Assembly (NCBI GenBank): GCA_028404565.1
Contig: JAOOBR010000001.1
Location: forward strand, 62,001 to 126,000
Source of the DNA: Pseudomonadota bacterium
Lineage (GTDB): Bacteria > Pseudomonadota > Gammaproteobacteria > Magnimaribacterales > D2472
Direction: 5' to 3'
DNA: 64,000 bases
The position numbers and the translations under genes were made by a program. Positions 1 through 8,418 of the stretch are shown here, one piece after another. Each line of letters starts with the position of its first letter. Within the stretch, counting starts at the first letter, position 1. The notes under the pieces were generated by a model. That model was not told the DNA's origin. It was given only the letters and a program-made list of their open reading frames with translations, and made no database searches.

Positions 1-1
1 A

Positions 2-79
2 AAAATTGAATTCGTCAGTAAGCTTGGCGGCAGTTGCCGAAGAAAAGGCATTTCCCCCAGAGAAGATATTAATTTTTAA
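2..79 (+). CDS. Possible 3' end of an unidentified gene cut by the window edge
   Basis: Reading from base 2 gives 25 codons ending in an arginine-rich tail (GGSCRRRKGISPRED) and a TAA at 77-79. The frame starting at base 3 is also open and closes about 20 bases later, so the frame is not settled. Nothing in the tail identifies a family. The 70 bases between it and the end of uvrB show no clear terminator hairpin. Treat this as an unassigned gene remnant. Confidence 0.3.
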   Translation, partial: KIEFVSKLGGSCRRKGISPREDINF

Positions 80-152
80 ATTTGACACTTATTAAAGATT
101 TAAAAACCTTAATACAATTATAGGATAAAAACTTTGCTCAAACAGTAGCAAT

Positions 153-2162
153 CTAGACTTCTATTAACTTTCTTTTAAGTTCTTTAATTTTATCTCTGCA
201 ATAAGCAGCTTTTTCAAACTCAGTTTGATTTGCATACTTATACATCTGCTCTTCAAGCTTATTAATTGATTTTGAGATTTCATCAGGATTTGATTCTTCG
301 ATTCTAAATTTCAAATCTTTCGAATAGTCTTGTGGTCTATTTTTGGAGGCTCTTTTATTGACCCTAGCTCCTTCCATAATATCTTTTACTTCTTTCTTAA
401 TGGACTGAGGTTTAATATTATTTTTTTCATTGAACTCAAGCTGGATATCTCGCCTTCTTGAAGTTTCAGCTAAAGCTCGCTCCATTGATCCAGTTTTTTT
501 ATCTGCATAAAGAATTGCTTTCCCTCTTAAGTTTCTAGCTGCTCTTCCTATAGTTTGGATAAGGGTTGTTTCAGATCTTAAAAAACCCTCTTTATCTGCA
601 TCAAGAATTGCTACAAGACTAACCTCAGGAATATCGAGCCCTTCTCTTAGTAAATTAATTCCTACTAAAACATCAAACTTGCCAAGTCTAAGATCTCGAA
701 TAATTTCTACCCTTTCAACAGTATCAATATCTGAATGCATATATCTTGTTTTGATATCATTCTCATTAAGATAATCTGTCAGATCCTCTGCCATTCTTTT
801 GGTCAAAGTTGTTATGAGCACCCTTTCCTTGAGCATTGCTCTCTCATTACATTCACCAATCACATCATCAACCTGAGATGTAGCTGGTCTTATTTCAACT
901 TCTGGATCAGTTAAGCCAGTTGGTCTAACAAGAAGTTCGACTAAGTTGTCATTCTTTTCTGATTCATACTTATTAGGGGTAGCAGAGACATAAATTCTTT
1001 GTGACGCAAGTAACTCCCACTCTTCAAATCTTAGAGGCCTATTATCTACAGCAGATGGTAGCCTGAAACCATACTCAACAAGAGTTTCTTTTCTTGACCT
1101 ATCACCCTTATACATTGCGCCTATTTGCGGAACTGTTACGTGAGATTCATCGATAAAAACTAAGGCATTTTTTGGAACATAATCAAATAAGCAAGGTGGT
1201 GGTTCTCCTGACTCTCTTCCTGAAAGATATCGAGAGTAATTCTCGATTCCTTGACAATAGCCAAGCTCCCGCATCATCTCTAGATCATATTGTGTTCTCT
1301 CTTGAAGTCTTTGAGCCTCAACTAATTTATTATTTTCCTTTAAAAAGGCTAGTCTATCTTTTAGCTCTTCTTCAATTTGAGGAATGCATGCATTAATTTT
1401 CTCTCTTGGAGTTACATAGTGAGTCTTAGGAAAGATAGTAGCTCTTGGTGTTTCGGAGATAATCTCGCCTGTAAGAGAGTCGATCCACAGAAGACTTTCA
1501 ATTTCATCTCCGAACATCTGAATACGTAATGCTTCTCTCTCTGAGTCAGCTGGATATACATCTATAGTGTCGCCCCTGACTCTAAAAGTTGATCTTCTAA
1601 AATCAAGGTCATTTCTGGTGTACTGCATAACAGATAGCTTTTTTAAAAGCTGTCTTTGATCAACTTCATCACCTCTGTCCAAATGCATGACCATCTCTAA
1701 ATAAGATTCTGGCGCTCCTAATCCATAAATGGATGAAACTGTTGCAACAACAATTGCATCTTTTCTTTCTATCAGAGCTTTTGTTGCAGATAATCGCATC
1801 TGTTCAATATGCTCATTAATTGATGCATCTTTAGCTATATAAGTATCTGAAGCTGGGACATAAGCCTCAGGCTGATAATAATCATAGTAAGAAACAAAAT
1901 ACTCAACAGAATTATTTGGAAAAAAATCTCTAAATTCACCATAGAGTTGAGCCGCAAGAGTTTTGTTATGGGCCATGATTATTGCAGGACGCTGTGTCTC
2001 CTCAATAACTTTTGCCATAGTGTATGTTTTACCAGAACCCGTTACACCCAAAAGAACTTGATGGAGCAAACCGTTATCTATACCTGATACCAGACTTTTA
2101 ATTGCCTCAGGTTGAGTTCCTGCTGGATCAAAGTTACTTACTACTTTAAGAGGCTTAGTCAT
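153..2162 (-). CDS. uvrB: UvrABC excinuclease subunit B
   Basis: UvrB is the damage-verifying, helicase-like subunit of nucleotide excision repair; it loads with UvrA and recruits UvrC for incision. The 669-aa length is normal. Walker A (GVTGSGKT) lies at residues 39-46, and the tyrosine-rich beta-hairpin that clamps DNA (YYDYYQPEA) at about 92-100. The SF2 motifs [15 protein letters not shown] and QTIGRAARN follow, and a C-terminal UVR coiled-coil motif ends the protein. Its ATG overlaps the TGA of the 145-aa gene upstream (ATGA), so the two are probably co-translated. No CTG-N10-CAG LexA box is visible before the pair, although uvrB is SOS-induced in E. coli. Confidence 0.98.
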   Translation of the reverse strand: MTKPLKVVSNFDPAGTQPEAIKSLVSGIDNGLLHQVLLGVTGSGKTYTMAKVIEETQRPAIIMAHNKTLAAQLYGEFRDFFPNNSVEYFVSYYDYYQPEAYVPASDTYIAKDASINEHIEQMRLSATKALIERKDAIVVATVSSIYGLGAPESYLEMVMHLDRGDEVDQRQLLKKLSVMQYTRNDLDFRRSTFRVRGDTIDVYPADSEREALRIQMFGDEIESLLWIDSLTGEIISETPRATIFPKTHYVTPREKINACIPQIEEELKDRLAFLKENNKLVEAQRLQERTQYDLEMMRELGYCQGIENYSRYLSGRESGEPPPCLFDYVPKNALVFIDESHVTVPQIGAMYKGDRSRKETLVEYGFRLPSAVDNRPLRFEEWELLASQRIYVSATPNKYESEKNDNLVELLVRPTGLTDPEVEIRPATSQVDDVIGECNERAMLKERVLITTLTKRMAEDLTDYLNENDIKTRYMHSDIDTVERVEIIRDLRLGKFDVLVGINLLREGLDIPEVSLVAILDADKEGFLRSETTLIQTIGRAARNLRGKAILYADKKTGSMERALAETSRRRDIQLEFNEKNNIKPQSIKKEVKDIMEGARVNKRASKNRPQDYSKDLKFRIEESNPDEISKSINKLEEQMYKYANQTEFEKAAYCRDKIKELKRKLIEV

Positions 2163-2596
2163 TGTTGCAAAAAAGTCTCGTCATATATATCTTGTGTAGA
2201 GGGGTCTCCTTGTGATGAGAAGATTCCTGTTTCTTCATCAAATGAGATAATTTTATACATTAATTTGGTATTTGGTTTGAACCACTCTGCTTCTCTAGCC
2301 TCTCCATGTATTTCTCTTTTTGGTTTACAAAATATTACCCAAAATCGTGAATTTAGATTTTCAATACAATACTTAATAATTTCTTTTCTCTCTCTATTAC
2401 CATATGAGTTTTGCCAAAATTGAAGACCAGTATCTGGTACCTGTGTTCTATAAAATTTTCCTTCACGGCACCACTTTCTCTCATCTGTCCAAATTGTAAT
2501 AGCAACAATGCCTTCCTCTTTATTTATTCCAGACCAACTTTGACGAGGATTTGAAACTTCAATATTAAAGGTTCTGAAGGCTTCTTTTTTATTCAT
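2159..2596 (-). CDS. Hypothetical protein, translationally coupled to uvrB
   Basis: This is a 145-aa protein that I do not recognise. It is rich in aromatic and charged residues (several W, K and E), with no signal peptide or membrane segment, so it is probably a cytosolic globular protein. Its stop overlaps the uvrB start by 4 bases, which supports it being a real gene expressed with uvrB. Its start lies about 45 bases from tRNA-Asn on the other strand, so the two share a short divergent promoter region. A role in DNA repair would be a guess from position only. Confidence 0.8.
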   Translation of the reverse strand: MNKKEAFRTFNIEVSNPRQSWSGINKEEGIVAITIWTDERKWCREGKFYRTQVPDTGLQFWQNSYGNRERKEIIKYCIENLNSRFWVIFCKPKREIHGEAREAEWFKPNTKLMYKIISFDEETGIFSSQGDPSTQDIYDETFLQQ

Positions 2597-2620
2597 TTTT
2601 AATCAAAAATTTTTAAAATC

Positions 2621-2630
2621 CATTATAATG
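2621..2630. promoter_or_regulatory. Palindromic -10 element serving tRNA-Asn and possibly the uvrB operon
   Basis: CATTATAATG is a perfect palindrome, so it contains a consensus TATAAT on both strands. On the plus strand TATAAT (2624-2629) ends 11 bases before the tRNA, the expected spacing for a -10 box. The GC-containing discriminator CACGC fits a stable-RNA promoter. On the minus strand it lies about 25 bases before the ATG of the uvrB partner gene. No convincing -35 hexamer is visible on either side, so use on the minus strand is inference. Confidence 0.5.
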
Positions 2631-2640
2631 CTTTTCACGC

Positions 2641-2715
2641 TCCCCTGTAGCTCAGCGGTAGAGCAGTTGACTGTTAATCAATTGGTCGTGTGTTCGATCC
2701 ACACCGGGGGAGCCA
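2641..2715 (+). tRNA. tRNA-Asn (anticodon GUU)
   Basis: A complete cloverleaf can be drawn. The acceptor stem TCCCCTG pairs with CGGGGGA, the D-loop is AGCTCAGCGGTAGAGC, the anticodon loop is CTGTTAA with anticodon GTT, and the T-loop is TTCGATC. The discriminator G is followed by an encoded CCA. The anticodon stem GTTGA/TCAAT contains one G-U pair. It lies immediately before the secreted CIA30 protein and about 0.5 kb before the accessory island. I see no repeat of its 3' end at the far island boundary. Confidence 0.97.
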
Positions 2716-2736
2716 TAGTTGATTTATACTGCTACC

Positions 2737-3243
2737 ATGAAAAAAATTCTATCGCTTTTACTACTTATTATATCTATGAGCACTTTTTCTGATATTTCAA
2801 ATAATCCCTCCAGTTGGTATATCGTTACTGATCAAGTTATGGGGGGAAAGTCAGAATTGGAAGCCGGTTTTGATGATGGTGTATTCAGTCTAAAAGGATA
2901 CGTAACCACTGTTAATAATGGTGGTTTTGTAAGATTAGCCCACAGACCAGATAGCGTTGAAAAAGAGGTTAAAGGTATTCGCTTTATGGCAAAAGGAAAT
3001 AATGAAACTTATGAGGTTCATGTAACAATGCAGGGCTTAAGGATGCCTCCTTGGGCATATCACAGCTCGACTTTTGATGTTACTTCTGAATGGCAAATGT
3101 TTGAAATCAATTTCTCAGATTTTGAAAAGAAATCTGGTATGTCACCGCGGCTTAACCCCAAGAACATTAGAGATCTGAGTTTTGCTGGTTACGGAAGAGA
3201 CTTTGAAGTCGATCTAATGGTAAAGGAAGTTAGCCTCTACTAG
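2737..3243 (+). CDS. Secreted CIA30-domain protein
   Basis: This 168-aa protein has a typical signal peptide (KKILSLLLLIISMSTFS) and so is probably periplasmic. The mature part matches the CIA30/NDUFAF1 family, a galactose-binding-like beta-sandwich: W..VTDQVMGGKSE near the start, VNNGGFVRLA in the middle, and W..FEINFSDF with the conserved FAGYGRD later. I chose the ATG at 2737, because the in-frame TTG at 2719 would put extra residues before a well-formed signal peptide. Bacterial members have no firmly known function; carbohydrate or cofactor binding is inferred from the fold. Its end overlaps the convergent nuclease gene by 4 bases. Confidence 0.78.
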   Translation: MKKILSLLLLIISMSTFSDISNNPSSWYIVTDQVMGGKSELEAGFDDGVFSLKGYVTTVNNGGFVRLAHRPDSVEKEVKGIRFMAKGNNETYEVHVTMQGLRMPPWAYHSSTFDVTSEWQMFEINFSDFEKKSGMSPRLNPKNIRDLSFAGYGRDFEVDLMVKEVSLY

Positions 3244-4058
3244 ATTAAATTATTTTCTCTCATGCCTTCAAAGAGAACAAAATTCTCGCATGGTTTATCG
3301 CCTTTTGGGCCATATCCGCTTTGCGAATGATCTGGACATGAGTCTTGAAGCAAACAAGATTTTAAATCAGTAAGTGTCTTTGATACCCAAGAATCATCTG
3401 AAACATATTTAATTAATTGAACATCAAACGTCATTTTACCCTTATCAGGATTTCCTAAAAGCATTCCATCTTCAAAGTGCTGGTCGCCATTTACATAAAC
3501 AAAATAACAATCTTTGCTGACATTAAAACCATTTCTTCTCATTATCCAAGAATAAATATCCATCTGCCTCTTATAGCCTTCTTTATAAGCTCCTTCGAGA
3601 ACTACTTTTTTTAATCCATCACCCTCTTCATTTTTTGCCGAAGCCGTACTTTTGTAGTCCACGACATGAATTTCATTAGTTTCTGGATTGTGCCAAACAT
3701 CATCTAGACCTCCGCCAACAATGAGATTTTGCTCATCAAAGTCTGTTCTCAAACCAAGTTGAAGTGATTTAGTCCATGTTTCAAAATCATCATGATTATA
3801 GGGAACCAAGTGGCCAAGTCCATGCTTTTCCATTAACGGATGAGGCTTACCAATAGCTCTATATTTATCGAAATCTTTTTTAAGCAGAGTATCTGTTGCA
3901 GTATTTAATAAAAATCCAGGCATACCTGGAAACTTTATACCTTTCACGATCTTCATCCAAAAACAAGCAGGACATTTAATAAACATATCAATCCCGGATC
4001 TACTGATCTCAAAGGGTTCCTCTCTTGTAGGATCAAATCTCCATCTATGTCTTTTCAT
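3240..4058 (-). CDS. RecB/Cas4-type PD-(D/E)XK nuclease
   Basis: This 272-aa protein carries the nuclease signature of the RecB family. GGGLDD (Asp119/120) is followed by VVDYKSTAS (Asp134, Lys136) and then the QMDIY helix motif (about 165-169) seen in RecB, AddB and Cas4 nucleases. Cysteines at 29 and 32 near the N terminus and at 235, 241 and 257 near the C terminus bracket the core, the arrangement that in Cas4/AddB binds a 4Fe-4S cluster, although the spacing is not classical. It is the last gene of the MoxR operon and starts one base into the end of the preceding clamp-like gene. DNA end-processing is the likely activity; its substrate is unknown. Confidence 0.75.
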   Translation of the reverse strand: MKRHRWRFDPTREEPFEISRSGIDMFIKCPACFWMKIVKGIKFPGMPGFLLNTATDTLLKKDFDKYRAIGKPHPLMEKHGLGHLVPYNHDDFETWTKSLQLGLRTDFDEQNLIVGGGLDDVWHNPETNEIHVVDYKSTASAKNEEGDGLKKVVLEGAYKEGYKRQMDIYSWIMRRNGFNVSKDCYFVYVNGDQHFEDGMLLGNPDKGKMTFDVQLIKYVSDDSWVSKTLTDLKSCLLQDSCPDHSQSGYGPKGDKPCENFVLFEGMRENNLI

Positions 4059-4918
4059 TACTTAAGAGTATACACATTTTTATTTCCTTCAAATCCAAGA
4101 TCAGGGAAGAATTTCTTAAAATCATTGAAAAGCTGTTTATATTTCTTCTTAGTTAAGGCTACTTCAAGTATGTTTTTACCGCCTTCCTCTGGTGGTTTAA
4201 AGACATCTCTAAGTGTCATTTCACCCATGTTGTAAGGCATAGAAAGAAGGAATGCATGTTGTCGAACACCACAAAGCATGTTGTTATCTGTAAAATGAAC
4301 TGCTACTGGTTGGGGTTTTGTTGAACTCTTTCCTTGCCTCAAATATATCTGATCTAAAAGCTTTATATTATTTATATCATATGCTGTAGGAACTGAACTT
4401 TTTGTGGGAATCTTCATAAAGATATTTTCAATCGCATCTAGCTTTATACCTCTTTCATGATCAGCAGAATCTAAGAGTATTGAAAACTTGGTATTTTCAT
4501 TAGCTCTTGTTTTTTTTGATTCTTGTAATTTAAAAGTAAATACATCATCTACTTTTTGTTTTAAAAAAACTGATCTTACTAGGCCCTCCTCGTCTTTGCT
4601 ATCTTCAATATGAACTTGTTTTTTTTGATTATCAAGCTTCATAAGACCGCGCATAAATTTCTTGTTATCTTTAAATTTGCTGCTACCAAGAAATAGGGTT
4701 TCATGATGAAAATCATCGCCAAAATATCCATTCTCGTCATGAAAAAAAATGAGTGTATGTCTATCAGTTCCCATAATATTTATGCCATGGCCACTAGACC
4801 ATATCAGAATGCCGCCCTCTCTCCATGGATCATCAGCAGATTTCGCAACCTTATAAGCTCTTCCAAGCATTTCAGCATTTATTGATATATAGTTCTTTTT
4901 ATCCATATCATTCACCAT
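4058..4918 (-). CDS. Unknown protein, possibly sliding-clamp (DnaN)-like
   Basis: No family is obvious at first sight in this 286-aa protein. Residues 15-60 read like the start of domain 2 of the beta clamp: a helix, a beta strand, then MGTDRHTL where DnaN has ATDGHRL. Residues 178-230 resemble the clamp C-terminal domain: a helix (NNIKLLDQIYL), then P-VAVHFTD and a final strand ending in SMPY where DnaN has VMPMRL. If correct, it would be a two-domain clamp lacking DnaN domain 1 and carrying about 55 extra C-terminal residues. Its start overlaps the vWA gene by 7 bases and its stop abuts the nuclease gene, so it sits inside one operon. The clamp assignment is inference from motif resemblance. 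Confidence 0.55.
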   Translation of the reverse strand: MVNDMDKKNYISINAEMLGRAYKVAKSADDPWREGGILIWSSGHGINIMGTDRHTLIFFHDENGYFGDDFHHETLFLGSSKFKDNKKFMRGLMKLDNQKKQVHIEDSKDEEGLVRSVFLKQKVDDVFTFKLQESKKTRANENTKFSILLDSADHERGIKLDAIENIFMKIPTKSSVPTAYDINNIKLLDQIYLRQGKSSTKPQPVAVHFTDNNMLCGVRQHAFLLSMPYNMGEMTLRDVFKPPEEGGKNILEVALTKKKYKQLFNDFKKFFPDLGFEGNKNVYTLK

Positions 4919-6081
4919 CCTGATTCTGTTGAGATTCTAACAACCTCTCCAAAAGGAAATCCATTTGTCTCAAGTCCATCTTTGCAAACTAGCCACATTG
5001 TTGGATTATCTGGTTCCTGTTGAGGAAAATCTCCAAATCCATCTGTAAAGTAGATAGACAATTTATTATTTCCTAAAAGACTATTTTCTTCTCCATGCTT
5101 TTTTAAGTAATCAAAAAATGGAACGAAGCTTGTTCCACCTCTGCCAATTGCTTTTGGCATCTGTTCAATTCTATCTATTTCATAAGGTCCTGCGAGATCA
5201 GTATCAGCGAAAAATAAACTGCATTTTACGTTTGGATATGATCTAAGAATTCCTTTTAACTCTCCGGTGAATTGCATTAATAGTTCATCTGACACTGATC
5301 CGCTTGTGTCAATGCAAACCGAAACCTCTACTGCCTCCGTGAGAAGACTCTCTAAATAAAGTCCTTTATAAATGAATCTTCTATCTAAATCATCAAAATC
5401 AGCTGGTGTTTTTCCAACATATTTCCAAAGGGCATGACGCCAATCAACTTCTGGCTCAAGAATAGTTGAAATTTCTTGTTCAATGCCTGCAGGCAAAGAA
5501 CCTTTTCCATTACTAAGATTATGCTCTGATGAGTTTTTAAGAATCTCCATTTTATCTTTCCAAAAAGATTCAATCTCATCAGTTTCCTCTTGAGACAAAG
5601 GTTCTGATAAGTTTGTATCTCCTTCATTTTGTTCTGAATTTCCAGGTTGCAAGATATCATTTATAACTAATTTATATTTTTTTTCAGACTTTAAAAGCGC
5701 CTCATAAATATATTCAACTGACTTATCTTGAAATCTTGTATCAGTAATTGCTCCTTGGGGAAGAGGAAACGATGTATTTCTTTCAATCAGATCATTGACG
5801 ACAATATCTGCAGCAATGTTCCAAATGTGAGGATCACGATTTTGTCTTCTTGTAACATGCAAAAGAGCCATATGAAGAACCTCATGAAGCATTAATGCAT
5901 TTTGCTCTTTTGATGATAAAGAGTTCAAGAACTCTTCATTAAAAAAAATCTTGCGGCCATCTGTTGCAGCAGTAGGTAGTTTTTTTGTTGTCTCAATTTG
6001 AGCAAATAACATTAAAGAGCCAAAGAAACTGCACTCTCTTCTGACTTGCAAAATACATTTTTGGATAATTTCTTCAAACAT
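4912..6081 (-). CDS. Metallopeptidase-like/vWA protein (COG3864 type)
   Basis: This 389-aa protein has two parts. An N-terminal putative metal-dependent peptidase domain carries HEVLH (66-70) with downstream AADIVVNDLI. A C-terminal von Willebrand A domain carries the MIDAS motif DTSGS (258-262), with GRGGTSF and YFTDGFGD later. A low-complexity acidic linker (about 145-185) joins them. Proteins of this layout are habitually paired with MoxR AAA ATPases, as here, where moxR ends one base before this gene. MoxR-vWA pairs are thought to act as chaperone-like remodelling machines and occur in bacterial conflict systems. Whether the HExxH is catalytic is not known from sequence. Confidence 0.85.
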   Translation of the reverse strand: MFEEIIQKCILQVRRECSFFGSLMLFAQIETTKKLPTAATDGRKIFFNEEFLNSLSSKEQNALMLHEVLHMALLHVTRRQNRDPHIWNIAADIVVNDLIERNTSFPLPQGAITDTRFQDKSVEYIYEALLKSEKKYKLVINDILQPGNSEQNEGDTNLSEPLSQEETDEIESFWKDKMEILKNSSEHNLSNGKGSLPAGIEQEISTILEPEVDWRHALWKYVGKTPADFDDLDRRFIYKGLYLESLLTEAVEVSVCIDTSGSVSDELLMQFTGELKGILRSYPNVKCSLFFADTDLAGPYEIDRIEQMPKAIGRGGTSFVPFFDYLKKHGEENSLLGNNKLSIYFTDGFGDFPQQEPDNPTMWLVCKDGLETNGFPFGEVVRISTESGW

Positions 6082-6082
6082 A

Positions 6083-7090
6083 CTAAGCAGCTAAGAGTTT
6101 CTGCATTCTTTCAGCAACTTGCATTAACCTATCATTGGCAACAAGCATATCAACAAGTTTTTCAGTATCACTTTTTGATTTCCAAATTGTACAGACATCA
6201 TAGGTGCATTGATTCAGCCACTCCATCCCAGCTTTTTTATCTAAATATAAAAAAGCATTTTCCACTTCTTTAGCTGTCTTTGCTCTAACTGCAAGCGCAC
6301 AAGTCAACGCATATTTAGCTGATAAATCTTTTGGGAAGCTAGGGTTAGCCTTTCCAGATAGGATTGGCTCTATATCTGGAAGAGTTTTATAGACTTTACA
6401 AAAGCTTCTAAATTCAGATGCACATCCTTTTCCAATAGCTGGATCTACGTCAAGCCCTGCACTTAATAAACTATTAGCTATATCCCAGCTTCTTGGTGAA
6501 GGCCAAGATGGAGAGTTTTTATCAATTTTATGAAGATGCTTGGGTCTAAAATTTAGATAAGAAATTATCCTATCATCAATATTGTTATGCAAAGCATAGT
6601 CTTTAAATTCATCAAGGCTTGTTTTTACCTCAAGATGTATAAATCTATTAGCTAATGGTGCTGGCATATCGAAAACCGCAGCAAAGTCCTCTTTTCTGTT
6701 ACCTGCACTCCAGATGAACCAACCATCTGGAACTTTATAGCTTCCAACCTTTCTGTCTAAAATAAGTTGTTGAGCAATTCCTTGAACAGCTGGTGGTGCC
6801 ATATTTATCTCATCCAAAAATAAAATACCCTTTCCAGAGGTTGGAAGAAAGTCTGGGGGAAGCCATGATGCAGAATCTTTCGATGGTACTGGTATACCTC
6901 GGAGATCTGTTGGTGCAAGCTGACTAATTCGCAAATCAATGAGTGTTAAATTATTTTTATCTGCAATGGATTGCACAATTGAAGACTTGCCTATTCCAGG
7001 AGCTCCCCAGATCATCAGCGAGTTATGCAATTTATGTTTTACAATCTTTGTTAAAAATTTTTCTAAGTTTTTCATTCCTAAGGTTTTCAT
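6083..7090 (-). CDS. MoxR-family AAA+ ATPase
   Basis: The 335-aa protein has Walker A GAPGIGKSS (29-37), Walker B ILFLDEIN (89-96), a sensor-1 Asn in SAGNRKED (about 131) and a likely arginine finger in PLANRF (about 148). The motif order and the short C-terminal lid are those of MoxR ATPases, which remodel partner proteins together with a vWA protein. Here the partner is the next gene. It heads a four-gene operon ending with the PD-(D/E)XK nuclease. The ribosome binding site AAAGGAG is strong. A WYL-type operator motif lies 37-52 bases upstream. Confidence 0.9.
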   Translation of the reverse strand: MKTLGMKNLEKFLTKIVKHKLHNSLMIWGAPGIGKSSIVQSIADKNNLTLIDLRISQLAPTDLRGIPVPSKDSASWLPPDFLPTSGKGILFLDEINMAPPAVQGIAQQLILDRKVGSYKVPDGWFIWSAGNRKEDFAAVFDMPAPLANRFIHLEVKTSLDEFKDYALHNNIDDRIISYLNFRPKHLHKIDKNSPSWPSPRSWDIANSLLSAGLDVDPAIGKGCASEFRSFCKVYKTLPDIEPILSGKANPSFPKDLSAKYALTCALAVRAKTAKEVENAFLYLDKKAGMEWLNQCTYDVCTIWKSKSDTEKLVDMLVANDRLMQVAERMQKLLAA

Positions 7091-7126
7091 AATGTTTCTC
7101 CTTTTTTTAAATTATCTTTCATTAAT

Positions 7127-7142
7127 GCGTCAGTATGTGTCA
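7127..7142 (-). promoter_or_regulatory. Putative WYL-regulator operator before moxR
   Basis: GCGTCAGTATGTGTCA matches the sites before the WYL gene (12 of 16) and before the DISARM-like operon (GCGTCAATAAGTGTCG, 13 of 16). It lies just upstream of moxR and overlaps the stop codon of the preceding gene, so the four-gene moxR operon would have its own regulated promoter. The similarity is visible directly; repressor binding is inferred. Confidence 0.5.
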
Positions 7143-8231
7143 GAAAGGAATGTCGTCATATTGTTCTCTACATGAATAAGAACAAATTGTTGGATATATA
7201 TAACTAAAATTTGGAATCTTTTTTGTATGTTTTTTAAAGAAAGCCAACTGAAGGGATGTGAAATAGTCTATTTCATGATATTCGAGCACTTGAATAATCT
7301 CTAAGAAATTACACATATCCTCTTTATCTAGCTTTTCAAAAAATTCTATATTAATGCTACTAAAAAAATCAGAATGGTTATCAAGGGATGCTTTTATCTC
7401 CTGTTTTGACTCGGTTTCGTCATAACTACATTCGCAATAAATGTCATTGATAGAGTCTAGCAAGTAGTGCAGTGATGGCAGAATTGCTTTCTGAATCCTT
7501 GGAGAATTCTTGATCATTTTTGGATAGTCATTAAATCCAGTAACTAACTCTGGAACTGCTTGGACCTGCATTATTTCTAAATAGAATAAAAATTTCGATT
7601 CATCTTCCCAATAGCTTTGATTTTTTCTGAAAGACCATTCAAAGAAGTTGTTAAGAAGATTTTCATCAACTTCAAATTTATCTTGATTCATTAGTACAGA
7701 TAAAAGTAAATCACAAAACTCTTTATTATCTTGGCATAACTTTTTCAGAACCTTCTTAGGAATTTTATTAAAGGTCGAATTGGAGATAATTTTTCTACCT
7801 TTAATCCACTTAAAGCAAGCTTCTTCATTCCTATATTCTGCAGGCAAAAAAGGGAATATTTTATCTTTCTGTTCTCCAAAAAAATCATCCCATGGTATGG
7901 TTTTTTTTACTTTCATGGTGAAGGTATGTAACCCAAACTCAATAAAATCAATGAGATCTTTTCTTTTTTTAAAAGCTTTTTTCATAAGATCAAAATTAAT
8001 AAGTTCAGGATAATTAGTTTGTAAATCCTTCAATTGCGATATGTCTCTTGAAATGAAAATCAGGTTAAGCATTGATGCTAATGCCTCTAGCCTATTTTCC
8101 TCTGCTTTTTGAAAATGATTATTAGCTTTTTGAAGAAAATTATTAGTTGGATAAGTGATTTCTGAAAGCTCAGTACCCTTCAGAATTTTTAAGATTTCTG
8201 GATGGTATGTGCCTTTTATTTTTTTAGTCAT
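7140..8231 (-). CDS. Hypothetical helical protein of the defence island
   Basis: A 363-aa protein of unknown family, predominantly helical, rich in Lys, Phe, Ile and Glu, without signal peptide or membrane spans. I prefer the ATG at 8231 to the in-frame TTG at 8249, since GGAAG precedes the ATG at a usable distance. It is transcribed in the same direction as the moxR operon, ending about 50 bases before moxR, and divergently from the WYL regulator. It could therefore be the first gene of that operon, or separately expressed from the 187-base gap. No catalytic motif can be named. Confidence 0.75.
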   Translation of the reverse strand: MTKKIKGTYHPEILKILKGTELSEITYPTNNFLQKANNHFQKAEENRLEALASMLNLIFISRDISQLKDLQTNYPELINFDLMKKAFKKRKDLIDFIEFGLHTFTMKVKKTIPWDDFFGEQKDKIFPFLPAEYRNEEACFKWIKGRKIISNSTFNKIPKKVLKKLCQDNKEFCDLLLSVLMNQDKFEVDENLLNNFFEWSFRKNQSYWEDESKFLFYLEIMQVQAVPELVTGFNDYPKMIKNSPRIQKAILPSLHYLLDSINDIYCECSYDETESKQEIKASLDNHSDFFSSINIEFFEKLDKEDMCNFLEIIQVLEYHEIDYFTSLQLAFFKKHTKKIPNFSYIYPTICSYSCREQYDDIPF

Positions 8232-8394
8232 ATTGTTTATTGCTTCCAAACGTATTCTTTTGGGATATCAAATTTTTTTAAGAATTCTTCTCATTTTTTT
8301 CAATTTGTGTTTTGGCTTTGTTTCTCCATAAGGCTTTGATTTTCATTAAATTTATACCTTTACAATCAATTGATGACTAATGTAATCTTTGTAT

Positions 8395-8410
8395 ACGACA
8401 TTTTGTGTCA
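8395..8410 (+). promoter_or_regulatory. Putative autoregulatory operator of the WYL gene
   Basis: ACGACATTTTGTGTCA contains the inverted half-sites GACA and TGTC separated by 5 bases, and matches the other island operators. It ends 8 bases before the ATG at 8419, so bound protein would block the promoter or the ribosome site. This is a common arrangement for self-repressing WYL regulators. Confidence 0.5.
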
Positions 8411-8418
8411 TATAGATT

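Noticed and set aside
153-2596. SOS box for uvrB
   Set aside because: No CTG-N10-CAG is found in the short region upstream of the uvrB partner gene.
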